Part shown: in pieces, positions 1 through 11,322 of the stretch | How the letters are laid out: every line of letters begins with the position of its first letter | Numbering within the stretch: position 1 is the stretch's first letter | NCBI GenBank assembly: GCA_034766995.1 | Contig: CM068314.1 | Location: forward strand, 22,962,284-23,026,283 | Reading direction: 5' to 3' | Origin: Acanthacorydalis orientalis | Taxonomy: Eukaryota; Arthropoda; Insecta; Megaloptera; Corydalidae | DNA length: 64,000 nt | Program-made: the position numbers and the translations under genes | The notes under the pieces: generated by a model | The model's input: only the letters and a program-made list of their open reading frames with translations | The model's database searches: none | Told to the model about the DNA's origin: nothing

Positions 1-298
1 TTTTAACAGGTTTTGGGATGGTGGCTTTTGATTTAGCAGCTGGTTTATTTTCATCTTTTTTATTTGTTTCTGTTTTAGGTACTGAATCTGTACTTTTACG
101 TTGTGAAGGTTTTACCGGTGCATTTTTTTTTTGTTCTGTATTAATTTGCTGTTTATTTACAGGAGAAGATTCGTCTTGCGATGATGATGATTCAGTATCA
201 CTAGATGAAGAACTACCTGATTCACTCGAGCTAGATCCACTTGTAGAACTACCTGAACTTGATCCTGTAGATGATTCTGAAGTACTACCACTAGCAGC
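1..298 (-). CDS. Internal exon of a Ser-rich, Lys-rich low-complexity protein (partial)
   Basis: The minus strand is open for all 99 codons from 298 to the window edge. It is preceded by a textbook acceptor (TTTCTTTTAG, reading down from about 308 to 299) and a branch-point-like CTAAC further upstream. The first 45 or so residues are almost all Ser, Gly and Thr with scattered Glu/Asp. The rest is Lys/Pro/Thr-rich with a Lys-Ser-Lys tail. This composition fits a nuclear RNA-processing or SR-related protein; the Ser-rich N-terminal part of RNPS1 is one possibility, but no RRM or other domain lies inside the window. The plus-strand ORF here is its antisense shadow. The first exon should lie between here and Vps54, but I could not fix it. 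Exon call fairly sure, identity unknown. Confidence 0.55.
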
Positions 299-1047
299 CT
301 AAAAGAAATATAGCCATATATTATATGTTTATACTTGTAAGTTTACTTTTTCTACTAACCCTTTTTTTTGAAGTCATAATGAATAAAAGTAAACAGCACA
401 ACTTTTAAAATCACGACGTGTATATAAAATAGTTGACTAAAAATAAATATAAAAAGCGTACATACAGTATATTAAAATAAACACATATTTTCAATATAAA
501 ATGTCAATGCCATTCGTTATTGGTTATGTTTTGCAATGTACCCTCTAGTGTCAATCTCGATAACTAACTATAAATTACTTTATTATCGTTGTGATATGGA
601 ATCGATAATTTATTAACAGATTTCTATTTTCAGAAAATGAAAATTCATTTAATTTATGAGTTTAAAAACTGTAATTATTAATATACATTTTAAATTCATA
701 TTTAACACTGATTAAATTACATATTCTTTTAAATTATATGAAATTTTATATATTTATATGGGGAAAATCATAATTTTGGAATCAATGTTTGTGGCCATAT
801 TATTTTATCAAAAATAAAATTTCTCTATAATTGCTAACAATACTATAGTTATTCACCTACTGGTGAATACCCAAACTTGACCAGATATCTTCCGTAAAGT
901 TGATAAAGTAAGAAACTTATACGTCACCTATTTGGGCTATGCTACTAAATGACAAACGTGGAATATAATTTATATCTTAAACATATTATGTCACGTTTTG
1001 TGTGTTTCTTAAAATTAATGTGAAATATACTAAAGCGAAAAAATGTC
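299..1047. promoter_or_regulatory. Divergent intergenic/promoter region between the Ser-rich gene and Vps54
   Basis: About 750 bp of AT-rich DNA separates two divergently oriented genes, so it should hold both promoters. The only sequence element I can point to is a near-palindrome at about 850-867 (TTCACC-TAC-TGGTGAA), which on the minus strand also contains a possible AG|GTGAAT donor for an untranslated first exon of the Ser-rich gene. No convincing TATA box was found, and there is no long microsatellite. Confidence 0.45.
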
Positions 1048-4000
1048 ATGGAACAAAACATCAAACCAAAACAGCCAGAACAGAGCTGGCAATCCTGTTA
1101 CTACTGTTCCTTGGAGTCTTTCAAATCTCCTCAAGAGTTCACTAGGTAGTTTACATATGTGTAGATATGTATGAATATTGGTAGTTTTTGATTTATATTA
1201 TATAACTTAACGTTTTTATATAGGCATCTCAGGGAGAGACATTGTACCCGCGAAGGAGGTTCGTACGTCTGTCGATATGGATATAACGGAGTGTGCACTT
1301 CACTCCCGTTAGATGGGGTCAGTGATCGTGACTATGAAAATCACGTTAATAGACATCACGTAATGAAAATGTCAGCTGTTGAGCAGTGGTCTGTTTATTC
1401 AGCTGCTCAAAACTTACCAGCTGTATTAAATGATCCTGGCCGTGGAAAACAGTATAATTTTTTTACAAAAACATGGGGTGACAATTTTATAGACAAAATT
1501 GAAGTTATACCAAGCATCTATTTACCTGAAATAAATTATAGTCATTTTGAAAATTACCTTAGGAAAAATGCGAAACGTTATCGGAAACATACCCGTATCA
1601 TTCAAAGTAACGTTGAGGCGACGAACTTTAAATTAACATCACAGATAAAAACACAAGTGCCATCGAAGGAAGAAGATTTGAGTGTAGTTCCTGAAATATT
1701 TTTAAAGCCTACATTACCATTAAACGATGCTGGTACATTTAATGCGGTATTTCCTTGTGTTGGGAAAGAACCATCTGCTGACTATCGCAGTGGTCGACTT
1801 TTACAAGAAAAACTTAGTCACTATTTAGATATTATTGAAGTGCAAATAGCTAATCAAGTTTCTCAGAAATCCTCTGCATTTTTTCATGCTATGACGTCTC
1901 ATGATGCTATCATGGAACAAATGAGCTGTGCAACTGAGGAAGTTAAAAATTTACGTGGCAAAGTTCAACAGTTGGATCAGAATTTGGCTAGAAATCCATT
2001 AAAACTTCTTGCATTGAGTAGGTCACATGTTAATCACGCCAATCTTTTGGGAAAATTACGTTTAATGGCAACTGTTATGCAAGCACAACCAACATTGCAG
2101 TTACTTCTCAGTGCATCAGATTATGTAGGAGCTTTAGAATTAATTGCTGGGACTCAGGATGTTCTGAAACGTGAACTAGCAGGTGTAATAAGCCTTCGAC
2201 ACTTACCATCACAATTAAATGAAATGTCAGGTCTTATTGATAAAATGTTAAAGACTGAATTTGAAAGATATGCTTCAAATGACTTGCTTAGGCCCTTAAC
2301 AACTGAAAATAAAGTTCTCGAACCAGAACGCCTCACAAGCTTGGTTGCTGGCTTGTTACGCCAATCTAATTATAATTTTTTAGATGTATATAAACAAGAA
2401 GCAATCATTGCTGCACAAGCAATTGTAAAACAATTGCTAATTGAACATCTTGCTGACTCTGAATTGGATGGAGAAGTGTGCTTAACAGGAGCTGGTGAAG
2501 CAACTCCCCATTTGACTTCATCACAATGGTTGCAGTTATTAAAAATTTCTACTGATAGACTAATTAAAATTATATTGAGGACAAAAGCAGTCCATGATGT
2601 TATTCACCAAACTGCTGATGTAAGTGCTGGCTGCTTATCAAATTCAGATTTTGATGAATCATTTCTTAGCTCTGAAGATCATGCAAAAGTCAAATTCAAA
2701 TTACAGGATTTATTAATATCTGTTTGTGATTATTGTCATGAAAAATGTGCATGTCTTGTCAGTTCTCAAACAGACAAAAATTCATCTATTACAACAAGCC
2801 AGATATCTGAATTTTCAGAAATCATTCATAATTTTACAAATGCCTGTGAACAAATTTGCGGCAGACAAAGTCCTGCATTGAAAGCAGTATTTAACATTCA
2901 AGCCGGAAGATATGTACAACGTTTTCATGAAGATAGAATATCGAAGCTCGCTTTAATTTTAGACACAGAAAGATGGCGAATTGCGGAAGTACCTCCAGAA
3001 TTTCAAATTTTACTTGACCAATTATCTAATAATGATTTTTCTTCAGAAATTTCTCCAAGTACTCCCACAGAAATAATTCCAAATGGTGTAGCAGCATCAA
3101 CTTTACAAGTAGAATCTCAAAGTTATGCTGTTGTCGGAGCAGTTCTCATGTTGTTAAGATTTGTCTGTGAATATTGTGCTTGCGCAAAACAATTACCTGT
3201 CATGGCTACAACTATTGGCCGTAATTTAACAGATCTTTTAAAAGCATTTAATTCTCGCACATGTCAATTAATACTTGGTGCAGGTGCATTAGAAAAGGCT
3301 GGATTAAAAACCATTACAAGCACTAACTTAGCTCTTGCATCCAGAGCATTACAACTTGTTCTCTGGTTTCTGCCATTTATTAAAAGTCACTTTAGTTCTT
3401 TAAAAGCTGAAGGCTTACTTCGATTTGAAAATGTGGAGAAAGAAATTATAGATCATATTCATAAGATAGAAGCAAAAATATTGTCTATTATGAGTTCACT
3501 TGTAGAAACTTTGTTAAAAGATTGGGTAGCTAGACCTCCAGTACCATCTCAGTCTTTTAGAAGTATATCAAAACATTTAGTTAAACTTCATGAAGCTGTT
3601 GGTGATATATTACCATTAGAGCAGGTAATAGAAGATATTATTAACTGAAGTATTTTTTTTCAACAAATAGAATTTCTAAATAATGAAATATGATTTATAT
3701 ATTCTTTAAGAACAAGAAGTAAATAGTTTAAATTACTGATGCATTTAAATATATTGTTTCATCAATAATATAAAAGAAAAACAATTATTTTTAGATTTAA
3801 TGTAATTTAGAATGAATATCAAATATCTATTGAAAAGTTAGCACTTAATACTATTAATATATTTGTTTTTTTTCAGGTTTGTGCAATTTACTTTGCAGTT
3901 CATACATCATTTAAACGTCATTTACATGATCAGCTAGTCAAAATGAATATTATAAATAACGGGGGCCCACAGCATGGTGTTGTAACATCAGAATTAACTT

Positions 4001-4086
4001 TTTATTTAGAAACGTTACGAACACTAAAAGTGTTATCAGAAAAAGATATTTCTGACAAAGCTATGGATGATATTTGGTTAAAATAA
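1048..4086 (+). CDS. Vps54: Vps54 (GARP complex subunit; Drosophila 'scattered' orthologue), three exons
   Basis: Vps54 is a subunit of the GARP tethering complex (Vps51-54) that captures endosome-derived vesicles at the trans-Golgi network. Exons are 1048-1145, 1224-3624 and 3877-4086; introns are 78 and 252 bp, both GT..AG. Joined, they give 902 residues (human protein about 977). The start at 1048 is chosen over the ATG at 1043 because only it puts exon 1 in the right phase and completes a zinc finger split by intron 1. Residues 17-39 form C-x2-C-x13-H-x4-H; residues 49-77 form a second Cys/His cluster (C49, C57, H73, H77). Family landmarks follow: WSVYSAAQNLPAVLNDP at about 89, LLQEKLSHYLDI at about 225 (N-terminal tethering domain), QSYAVVGAVL at about 665, CQLILGAGAL at about 713, and NNGGPQHGVVTSEL in exon 3 near the C-terminus. 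Unspliced reading past 3624 hits a stop after eight codons. Codon use is AT-rich, like the window. Confidence 0.96.
1146..1223 (+). other. Vps54 intron 1 (78 bp, phase 2)
   Basis: The donor is CACTAG|GTAGTT and the acceptor TTTTTATATAG|GCATCTC. The intron interrupts an Arg codon (AG+G) between the Cys pair and the His pair of the first zinc finger, so only correct splicing makes the finger. Confidence 0.93.
3625..3876 (+). other. Vps54 intron 2 (252 bp, phase 0)
   Basis: The donor is GAGCAG|GTAATA and the acceptor TTTTTTTTCAG|GTTTGT. The join gives ...LPLEQ followed by VCAIYFAVHTSFKRH, which continues the Vps54 C-terminal domain, whereas reading into the intron stops at TGA 3646-3648. Confidence 0.95.
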
Positions 4087-4261
4087 AATAATTGTTGTTT
4101 GTAGTGATAATGGCATACGGGTTTACCCAGAAATAACTTGAATAACAAAATTTAAAATGTCGTATATTGTTTTTAACTGTATATTTTTGTGTATTGTCAT
4201 TTTGTATATATATATAAATATTTAAATTCATTCCAGATGTAATGAAATACTTATAGAATTA

Positions 4262-4267
4262 AATAAA
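4262..4267 (+). promoter_or_regulatory. Candidate polyadenylation signal (AATAAA) of Vps54
   Basis: An AATAAA lies about 176 nt after the stop codon and is followed by T-rich sequence. Another AATAAA overlaps the stop itself (4082-4087), but that would leave almost no 3' UTR. In DNA this AT-rich such hexamers are common, so the call is tentative. Confidence 0.4.
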
Positions 4268-4599
4268 TTATTTCACAAATAACTCATAAATATACTTATG
4301 CATAAAGATATTTTTACACAAAGAATAATTGTAGTCTCGAGTAGATTTTATAACATTTTATTTTTTTGATACTTATTTGACTTGTTTAGAAATGTGCATT
4401 TAAATTATCAAGTTTTACAATTGTTAAGTATGATAATATTGATTGTCAGTAATAAAATGATGATATAAATTAGGATAAAAAATGTAATTTTTTCGAAAAG
4501 TCCTTAAAACGTTAAAAATAGAAAATATAAGAATATTTGAAACAGATTTCTGTAATACAGTAAGATAAAGATTATGGTGAATTATAACAGATGTCAGTA

Positions 4600-4740
4600 T
4601 AAAAACTAAGACTTGCGCAGTTACAAATTGCTTATCACGCCTTATCTTTCATCTTAGTTACTCCAACAATATAGCACGTGCGCCAGAATAAGATCGCCTG
4701 TAGCGAAAGTATAACTAAAACTCTTGACCTATAATTAAAT
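4600..4740. promoter_or_regulatory. Promoter-like island with E-box and GATA-type motifs
   Basis: This stretch is clearly less AT-rich than its surroundings. It contains a palindromic E-box CACGTG (about 4676-4681) next to GCGCC, and several TTATC/GATAA-type motifs (TTATCACG, TTATCTTTC, AATAAGATCG). It lies about 300-450 bp upstream of the candidate non-coding exon ending at 5294 and could be its promoter. The motif content is visible; function is inferred. Confidence 0.25.
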
Positions 4741-5029
4741 CGACCGAAAAATTTCAAATGTGTATATATTTAATTGTAGCAGTAGGGTAATATATAAATT
4801 AAAATACAACACCGTTTTTAAAATATTCATATACACATATTTCGGTTCACTTTTACCTATATGTTTCAATTATTGAAACGTCCATTTTTTAGACAAGCCA
4901 CACGAAATCTGTCTTTTTTGCTCTTATTTTAAATACCTGGCAAAATGTTTTTAGATATGTTTATTAAAGTAGCATTCTCTTTGTTTAAAACTTAATGTCG
5001 GCGTACACTGTACAATGACAATCTGATAT

Positions 5030-5294
5030 CAAGAGACCGTATAGTGTTGTTTCTCACCTCGGTAACTGGTAGCCTCCCAGTTCTATCTGTAGTTATGTGT
5101 GCGATTTTTACTAGTGTCAGATAGATTCAAATGTCAAAAGTGTTGTACAATTTACACATATGTACCTGACTGACGTGTTTTGCATATTTAATATAATGAA
5201 TCAGTGTTCTTTGTGTATTTGAATTAAGTGTTTATAAATTCTACCGCCGAATAATCATAACAATGATGGTTTAACCAATGATTACGTTTCCTAG
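5030..5294 (+). other. Candidate non-coding first exon with strong splice donor
   Basis: The block from about 5030 has mixed composition in otherwise AT-rich DNA and ends at CCTAG|GTGAGT, a near-perfect donor (intron starts 5295). It has no useful ORF, as expected for a 5' UTR exon. No matching acceptor can be assigned; a plus-strand gene starting here could be far downstream. The same block read on the minus strand has another donor (ACCGAG|GTGAGA near 5058-5052), so orientation is not settled. Confidence 0.35.
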
Positions 5295-5695
5295 GTGAGT
5301 GATTATAGATACATATAATTGTATATGACCTCGATTGCTAAAATATATGTATCAGCTATTTAAGAAGCTATCCTTGTTCCATAATGCAAATTTTATTCCG
5401 TGCACATATTTTTGATAAAATGCAGTAAAAAAGCTTGTTTTAAAAATTGGACGACGACTTGTGTAATTAAGTAGCTTACGTGTTTTTATATTATTTATTA
5501 TTTGGAAAAATGTTTTTTTAAATCGATCACATTTACTTTTGAGCTTAATTAAAATAAAATCAAGGTTATAAAAGTAGCCATTTTTTGTACAATTGTTGTT
5601 ATTTTATTTTCTATAAATATTTTTTTATTATAATATGTTAGTCATTCAATTTTTCGACTGTATCTTTTCCCTTTTATATGTTGTATGTATGTGTA

Positions 5696-5701
<6 letters not shown>

Positions 5702-5758
<57 letters not shown>
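5702..5758. repeat. (TA)n microsatellite
   Basis: 57 bp, uninterrupted; preceded by GTATGTATGTGTATATAT, a decayed TG/TA edge. Confidence 0.97.
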
Positions 5759-5761
<3 letters not shown>

Positions 5762-7589
5762 GACAGTAATATACGCACCTGTATATTTATTTTATAGTCT
5801 AAACATAAAGCAAATCGTAGGTAATATGTTGAAAATGTAATTACACAATATATACTCGTATATATATATAGTTCTCTTCATAATTAGCGTTGTTTAAAAT
5901 AACAAAAAAATAGAATACATTTTTGTGTAAATCCTTTATTATAATATTTAAAAATATTAAAATAAGCAGAAATTAATAGTCAACAATTATTTACACTGCC
6001 CCTCCCATTCTATATAAATATAATTGATTAAATTGAATAATTTAAAAACTAAGATAAATAATATCTTATCACTGTATAATAAAATTAAATTTAATGTTCA
6101 TAAATATATAAAAAAATAGAAATACATTTGTTTATTTTGTATTTAATAATTCATTGCGTTTTTTATAAACGTAAAATATAAATTATTGAACCACAAAATA
6201 GTAAAATGGTTTAATACAATGTTATTCTCTTTTACACCAGATATTTCTTTATAAATCATGTCTTAATTGTTGTAAACCTCGTTGAAAAATATTCCTCCTT
6301 AATTTATTATGTATTATAGTAAATATAGCCGTAATGTTGGTAAGTATGAAAACGGTTTTTTTTTTAAATAATTATGGATTTAGAAATGTTTGGTTATTCA
6401 AAAAACGTATCTGTGTATAACAGTACTATTGGAAGTATGTTCAAAATAATCGTTAAAAACGAAAAAGTAGTCTGTATTGTGATCTAAAGCAACAAATTGT
6501 CAATATAACGAATCTTCCTTACATTGAAGATTCACTTCGAAAATATTTATAATTTTTTTCGTTTTGCTGGCAAATAGTTTTCCATATATTTTATTTATGT
6601 ATCTGAATATATTTGAACATGTATCGTCTGAAAAAAAACATATTAATCAAATGAACAATATAATTGATAGAGTAACTAAGCACAAAAATAAATATTTTCA
6701 AAATTGAAATTAAGTTCATATTTTAATAAAAATAGCAAATTTCGCCAAAATGCTTTTTCTTATTATTGAATAGATTATAGAAATTATTTAAAAGTTAAAA
6801 ATAAGTATTATTGTTTTATGTATTTCTTTGAAGATAATTTTTATTAATCTTGATTAAATATTTATTTTTCATATTTTAGACTTGTAACTAAATAAATATT
6901 TTGTTAAAAATGTAAATTATGACTATTGTAAATAATATGTTTAATTATTTGGTGCGTTTAGGTACTTGTAAATATACATTGTACAATATCATTATTTATA
7001 ATTAAGAGATTTTGTTGTGTATTGTGACGATCTACAGTCGACAGGTCCTTGAATACCATACATGGGGTTTGGAGACAAACACTAGCTCACGTGATACAAA
7101 ACTAATTTAATGCTTCGAAAGTTGTAATAATGTGCATAGTTTTGGCGTGTTTTATAGGGTTCTCAATTTATTTTAGAAAGATTTGAATGAGCCTTTTTAA
7201 TTTTTTAAAACCACTGAACTGTTCCTTTAAATATATTTTTATTTTATATTTCTAAAAAACATGCGCACGATACCTTTAGTAAAATACAAAATTTGATTTG
7301 TAAACTGAATTTCGATGTAAATTTTCTTATATGTTTATTCTATTTATTCATTGGTTTCATTTAAGTTTTTTTATGTTACATGGGACTCAATAAGTATTTT
7401 TTTGTTTATCGGTTATGTTCTTTTCTTGCGGCATGTTTTGTCGGTTTCCACTCCAAACCCTACTATTATAATATAACTTTTTTTTAAATATCCAATCTAT
7501 TTTTCCCTATATTTTTTTGGTAATCTTAACATCCATATGTTTTTCCTTGGTACTCTATATTATTCGAAGTTGCTAAATTCTTGTAGAAT

Positions 7590-8010
7590 TCCGAACCCAT
7601 ATATAACTGTACAATCAACGATAAGGACTTCTTCGATAGTACTACAGTCCAAATCGAGCCTTGGCCTCCTCAATTTTCTGCCTTCAGACATCCCTCTGCC
7701 TGGCAGTCCTAGTGTCGTTTGCCGTTAAATCCAATCCAGTGTCCGAGGCTCATTTGGACGTTTCGTAACGTTTGTTGTTTTATGAGGTGGGGTTGTTAGC
7801 TCCACACCCAATCCCCTTTTCGGAAAACTATTCTCCCGTTCTTACTAGCCCTGACTGCTCTCGCCATCGGGGTTATCCGATCTTAAGTGAGGTTACTCAG
7901 GTTACCAGGGTTAACCAATTGGAGGTGAGAGTCTGAATTGGGTAAGAGGCTATGCGACGCTAGCTGGAGTCGGCGTCGTGTCGTACGCATGCACTACCAC
8001 ATTTAAACTC
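7590..8010 (-). mobile_element. Degenerate retroelement-like fragment (LINE 5' leader type)
   Basis: About 420 bp stands out by its much higher GC content. On the minus strand it holds segments such as CTAACAACCCCACCTCATAAAACAACAAACGTTACG (positions about 7790-7755) and a following GGATTGGATTTAACGGC-like stretch, which remind me of the leader upstream of endonuclease/reverse-transcriptase LINE ORFs in insects. No reverse transcriptase domain remains and every frame is broken. Class assignment rests on memory of sequence style, not on a search. The plus-strand 63-codon ORF starting at 7537 is not considered a gene. Confidence 0.4.
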
Positions 8011-8206
8011 ACACAGTAAGGACAGTTAAAATATATCTATGAATACTTTTTTTTTCAATTAAAGTTTAACCAATAGTTTATTGCTATATTTTATCCAAAT
8101 GAAATTCATCTTACTTTTGTATCGCAGTTAATTTCGCTAATGAGCTTTCTATTCTAATAAATTGGCTAAGGTAAACATATTTTGAATTTTTTTACGGAGG
8201 TATTTC

Positions 8207-8209
<3 letters not shown>

Positions 8210-8262
<53 letters not shown>
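8210..8262. repeat. (TA)n microsatellite
   Basis: 53 bp, uninterrupted. A second 22-bp array sits at 8444-8465, and an 18-bp array at 8604-8621 grades into (GT)n. Confidence 0.97.
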
Positions 8263-8265
<3 letters not shown>

Positions 8266-9499
8266 AATACACAAACACACGTATAGATAGTATATTAATG
8301 TAATAAGTATATAGAGTTTATAAATAACAGTTAATTTTGAATATATTGTGTACGGATACCTATATCTTTAATAAATAAACCGGCGAAAGTAAAAAACCTT
8401 ATTTTAAATCCTTAGTCGGGGAATTGATAAATTCAGTTAAAACATATATATATATATATATATATCATATACGTACATATATACATATGAGGATGATTTT
8501 CATCATTTGAGAATTATCTGTTAAAAATATATGATATAATAATATCACTGTCATAAAAACACTATTCACACTTAGGAACATACCTTTTTTATTTAATGTA
8601 TTTTATATATATATATATATAATGTGTGTGTGTATGATTGAATCGACTTTGTAGATACAGGGCATAAAACTTTTATATCAGTATATTTTCTTCAACGTAG
8701 ATGTTAAGTCCCTAGTTCGGACTAGACTTGATCAGTTATAAATTCCCTCATTGAAATTTTTAATATTATTTTCCAGTAGGTAATATTTGTGTTTGCTATT
8801 ATTTGCTTCACTATGTCACTAGTATTCATTCTAAAAACAACCCTAATTTAAAAACTAGGACATAAAGTTTCTTATATTAGTTCAGTACTATTTCGTATCG
8901 ATTGAAATAAAAATACATTTTTGTTTTCTTTTTTCTTAAAGAAAAAAATCAAAGCCTGTATTATTCAAAATCGTCGCCCGTCATTCAAAATATTTTTTTA
9001 ATGAAACATAATACGTTGAAACTATATATGAAATATAGAATTTATTACATATTGTGCTAATTTGATTAAATATTTACATATTTTCTACCTGTAAAAATTT
9101 CCACATATTAATGTTTTCACTTTTTATTATTGTATATATAATTTTTAAAAGATTGTATACCATTTATATGTACAAACTTTTCCTATATGTATGTGTACTG
9201 TATGATTACGATGTAAATATCCGAAGGTTGTTTAATTATAACAGGATATCCTTTTTTAGCGATGAAATTGACGAAATTTGTAATGTTGAAATATATTAAT
9301 ATCCGAAATATATATTATTATATTGCAAGTATATGTTAATGTCGTAAATTATTCTTTTTCTAAAAAAATATTTCTTTGTATTGTTTTTTTATTTAATGAT
9401 TCCATCATTTTTATAGTTCAATTTAAAACGGTAGTTAATTAGTGATTGTATGACGACTATTTGCTTGCTTTAATGTTTTAGATATTTATCATATTTTAC

Positions 9500-9503
<4 letters not shown>

Positions 9504-9551
<48 letters not shown>
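9504..9551. repeat. (TA)n microsatellite
   Basis: 48 bp, uninterrupted, followed by ATTATTTATTTATTTA. Confidence 0.97.
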
Positions 9552-9555
<4 letters not shown>

Positions 9556-9794
9556 TTTATTTATTTAGATGCTTTTAGAAAGTTGTCAGTATTGAAGGTT
9601 AATAAACATTAAATACAAATTCTTTTTTATATATTTTAATGAAGTTTATTGTTTCAGATTTTAACTCAGCTTATTCCGTTTTAATTATATTAATCAGTCA
9701 TTTAATATCAGCTAGTTAACATTACAACATTAGATGATTTGTATATGATTTTAAATTATAAATATACCATATTTTCATTAATGAAAAGTCCACA

Positions 9795-9865
9795 TAACTG
9801 AATTGGGGTTTGAACCCTTCATGTTCATATTCAGAGTTATACGGTCAGATCACCCTTGAAAAAAC
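9795..9865 (-). repeat. tRNA-like fragment (possible SINE head or tRNA relic)
   Basis: On the minus strand the sequence GGGTTCAAACCCC resembles a T-arm/B-box, preceded by ATAACTCTGAATATGAAC and GTGATCTGACC, as in a degenerate tRNA-derived head. The acceptor and D arms do not fold properly, so this is not called a functional tRNA. Confidence 0.25.
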
Positions 9866-10480
9866 ACGCACATATTCGATTGTAAACACATGTGTAACCT
9901 TCTAAATGTTTATTATATTTTTTAATTGCACGAAAAATCATGTTATGTTTATTTCGAACTTGAAGTGAATATATATGGATAATACTGGGATTTATTTAAA
10001 ATTCCGAAAGTTGAATTTTTTATTTATTGGACCGGATATCAATAAAAAGTAGATGCATGCATGTGTTTTTTTAATGTATTTTAGTATTCAACAAGTATTT
10101 AATAAGTATCGCCGTTAATTAAACTTCTGATTTTATAAATTAAAATTCAAGTGCATTCCTATTGAAAAATTCCACTTGAGAAATATATTTCTCTGCAAAA
10201 ACAGTTGCATTATAGTTGTTATTTATATTATAAACTAATCATAATTTTAAAGTAATGCATATAAGAAAGGTACTGAATTAATTATTTAAGATTGTTACAC
10301 GTGATGATATTTATTTTATATTAGAATTTTCATGTATATTTATATAATGTTTATATAGTATACTTTATATTTAAATTGCTTATATTATGCGTTGAGAGAT
10401 ATATCTTTTTAATATTAAATCTCACTTCTTGTTTTATTTACAATCTTAATTTTAAAAATCATACTATATCGTTGATTATG

Positions 10481-11043
10481 TTAGGTTGGTAGAAAAATAA
10501 ATTCGGTTTATGACCTTCAAATTCATATACATTTTTTTGATTTTCCTAGCTATTTTAAGTGGTCCAGAACTGTCTGATGACTAACGCCGTAAATTTTGTG
10601 TAAGCTCTGGAATTGCTGCGGGTGGTTCTGATTCAACTAACGTGTTCTGTTCTTCGTTATGAACTGAAGAAAGACGCTCGCATCCTTCTTGATGCTCAAG
10701 GCTTTCGTCCCTAGCAGGAAATTTTTGAACCACTATTGCACCGTACGTTCCTTAATATCACCCACACCAAAAGCAACGTTTAGTTTACGAGCAGTTTCTG
10801 CTGCTTTACCACTCGTTTTGAACACATACAAAAAAATGTTCTTATTTGCTTTTCTACCATCTTTAATTCAATAGATCAATTTGAAGCACAATTAATTATA
10901 AAACCAAGGTCGATGTTACCAAAATACAGACCGAAAAATGCACTTTATAATGGTATTAACATGAATACGATGAAATGACACTCATTTAAAAAATTAAGAT
11001 TAGTCAGAAAACAAAAACCGCAATTATTTTCCTACCAACCTAA
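10481..11043 (-). mobile_element. Internally deleted mariner element (mellifera-type)
   Basis: The element is about 563 bp, against about 1.3 kb for an intact mariner. Its ends are inverted repeats: TTAGGTTGGTAGAAAAATAA at the left, and the right end read on the minus strand begins TTAGGTTGGTAGGAAAATAA, then TTGCGGTTTTTG. This is the classic mellifera-subfamily terminus. The right flank is TA as expected for TA target duplication; the left flank is TG, probably mutated. Inside, on the minus strand, an ATG at 10860 opens a broken N-terminal transposase region, ending in VSHQTVLDHLK, the typical mariner helix-turn-helix. The catalytic DDD domain is absent. Non-autonomous relic. Confidence 0.9.
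10560..10860 (-). pseudogene. Truncated mariner transposase, N-terminal part only
   Basis: Reading on the minus strand from ATG 10860, recognizable pieces are MVEKQIRTFF, the RVVKQQKLLVN-like segment, and at the 3' end SHQTVLDHLK. Frameshifts and in-frame stops separate them. After the HTH the sequence passes straight into the element's 3' end, so the catalytic half was deleted. Confidence 0.85.
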
Positions 11044-11269
11044 TATTTCTAATTTTATCATTTTAATGATAGCATTTCTAATCAATTAAATGCATAAGGT
11101 TAATAGTTAGAGATATTTTTCATAGTTTTCTAAATGATTATTTATGTATATGGATGGTAAAAACTTATTTTTTTAATTATACTTTTATTCTGATTCTATA
11201 TTATTTCCCTTAAAACATTCAAACATTTAATGAATTTTAAACAGAAGAAAGTATCAGTATTATTCTCTT

Positions 11270-11276
<7 letters not shown>

Positions 11277-11313
<37 letters not shown>
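11277..11313. repeat. (TA)n microsatellite
   Basis: 37 bp, then a G interruption and a further imperfect TATATAATATATATA to about 11332. Confidence 0.96.

Positions 11314-11322
<9 letters not shown>

Noticed and set aside
18..302. 94-codon plus-strand ORF with Asp/Glu/Leu-rich C-terminus
   Set aside because: It is the antisense of the Ser-rich minus-strand exon, which has a proper acceptor; poly-Ser codons read backwards give the acidic run.
1043..1047. Upstream ATG at 1043 as the Vps54 start
   Set aside because: It gives phase 1 at the 1145 donor and a stop in exon 2; the ATG at 1048 gives phase 2 and completes the zinc finger.
2154..2336. 60-codon minus-strand ORF
   Set aside because: It lies inside Vps54 exon 2 on the opposite strand and is a shadow.
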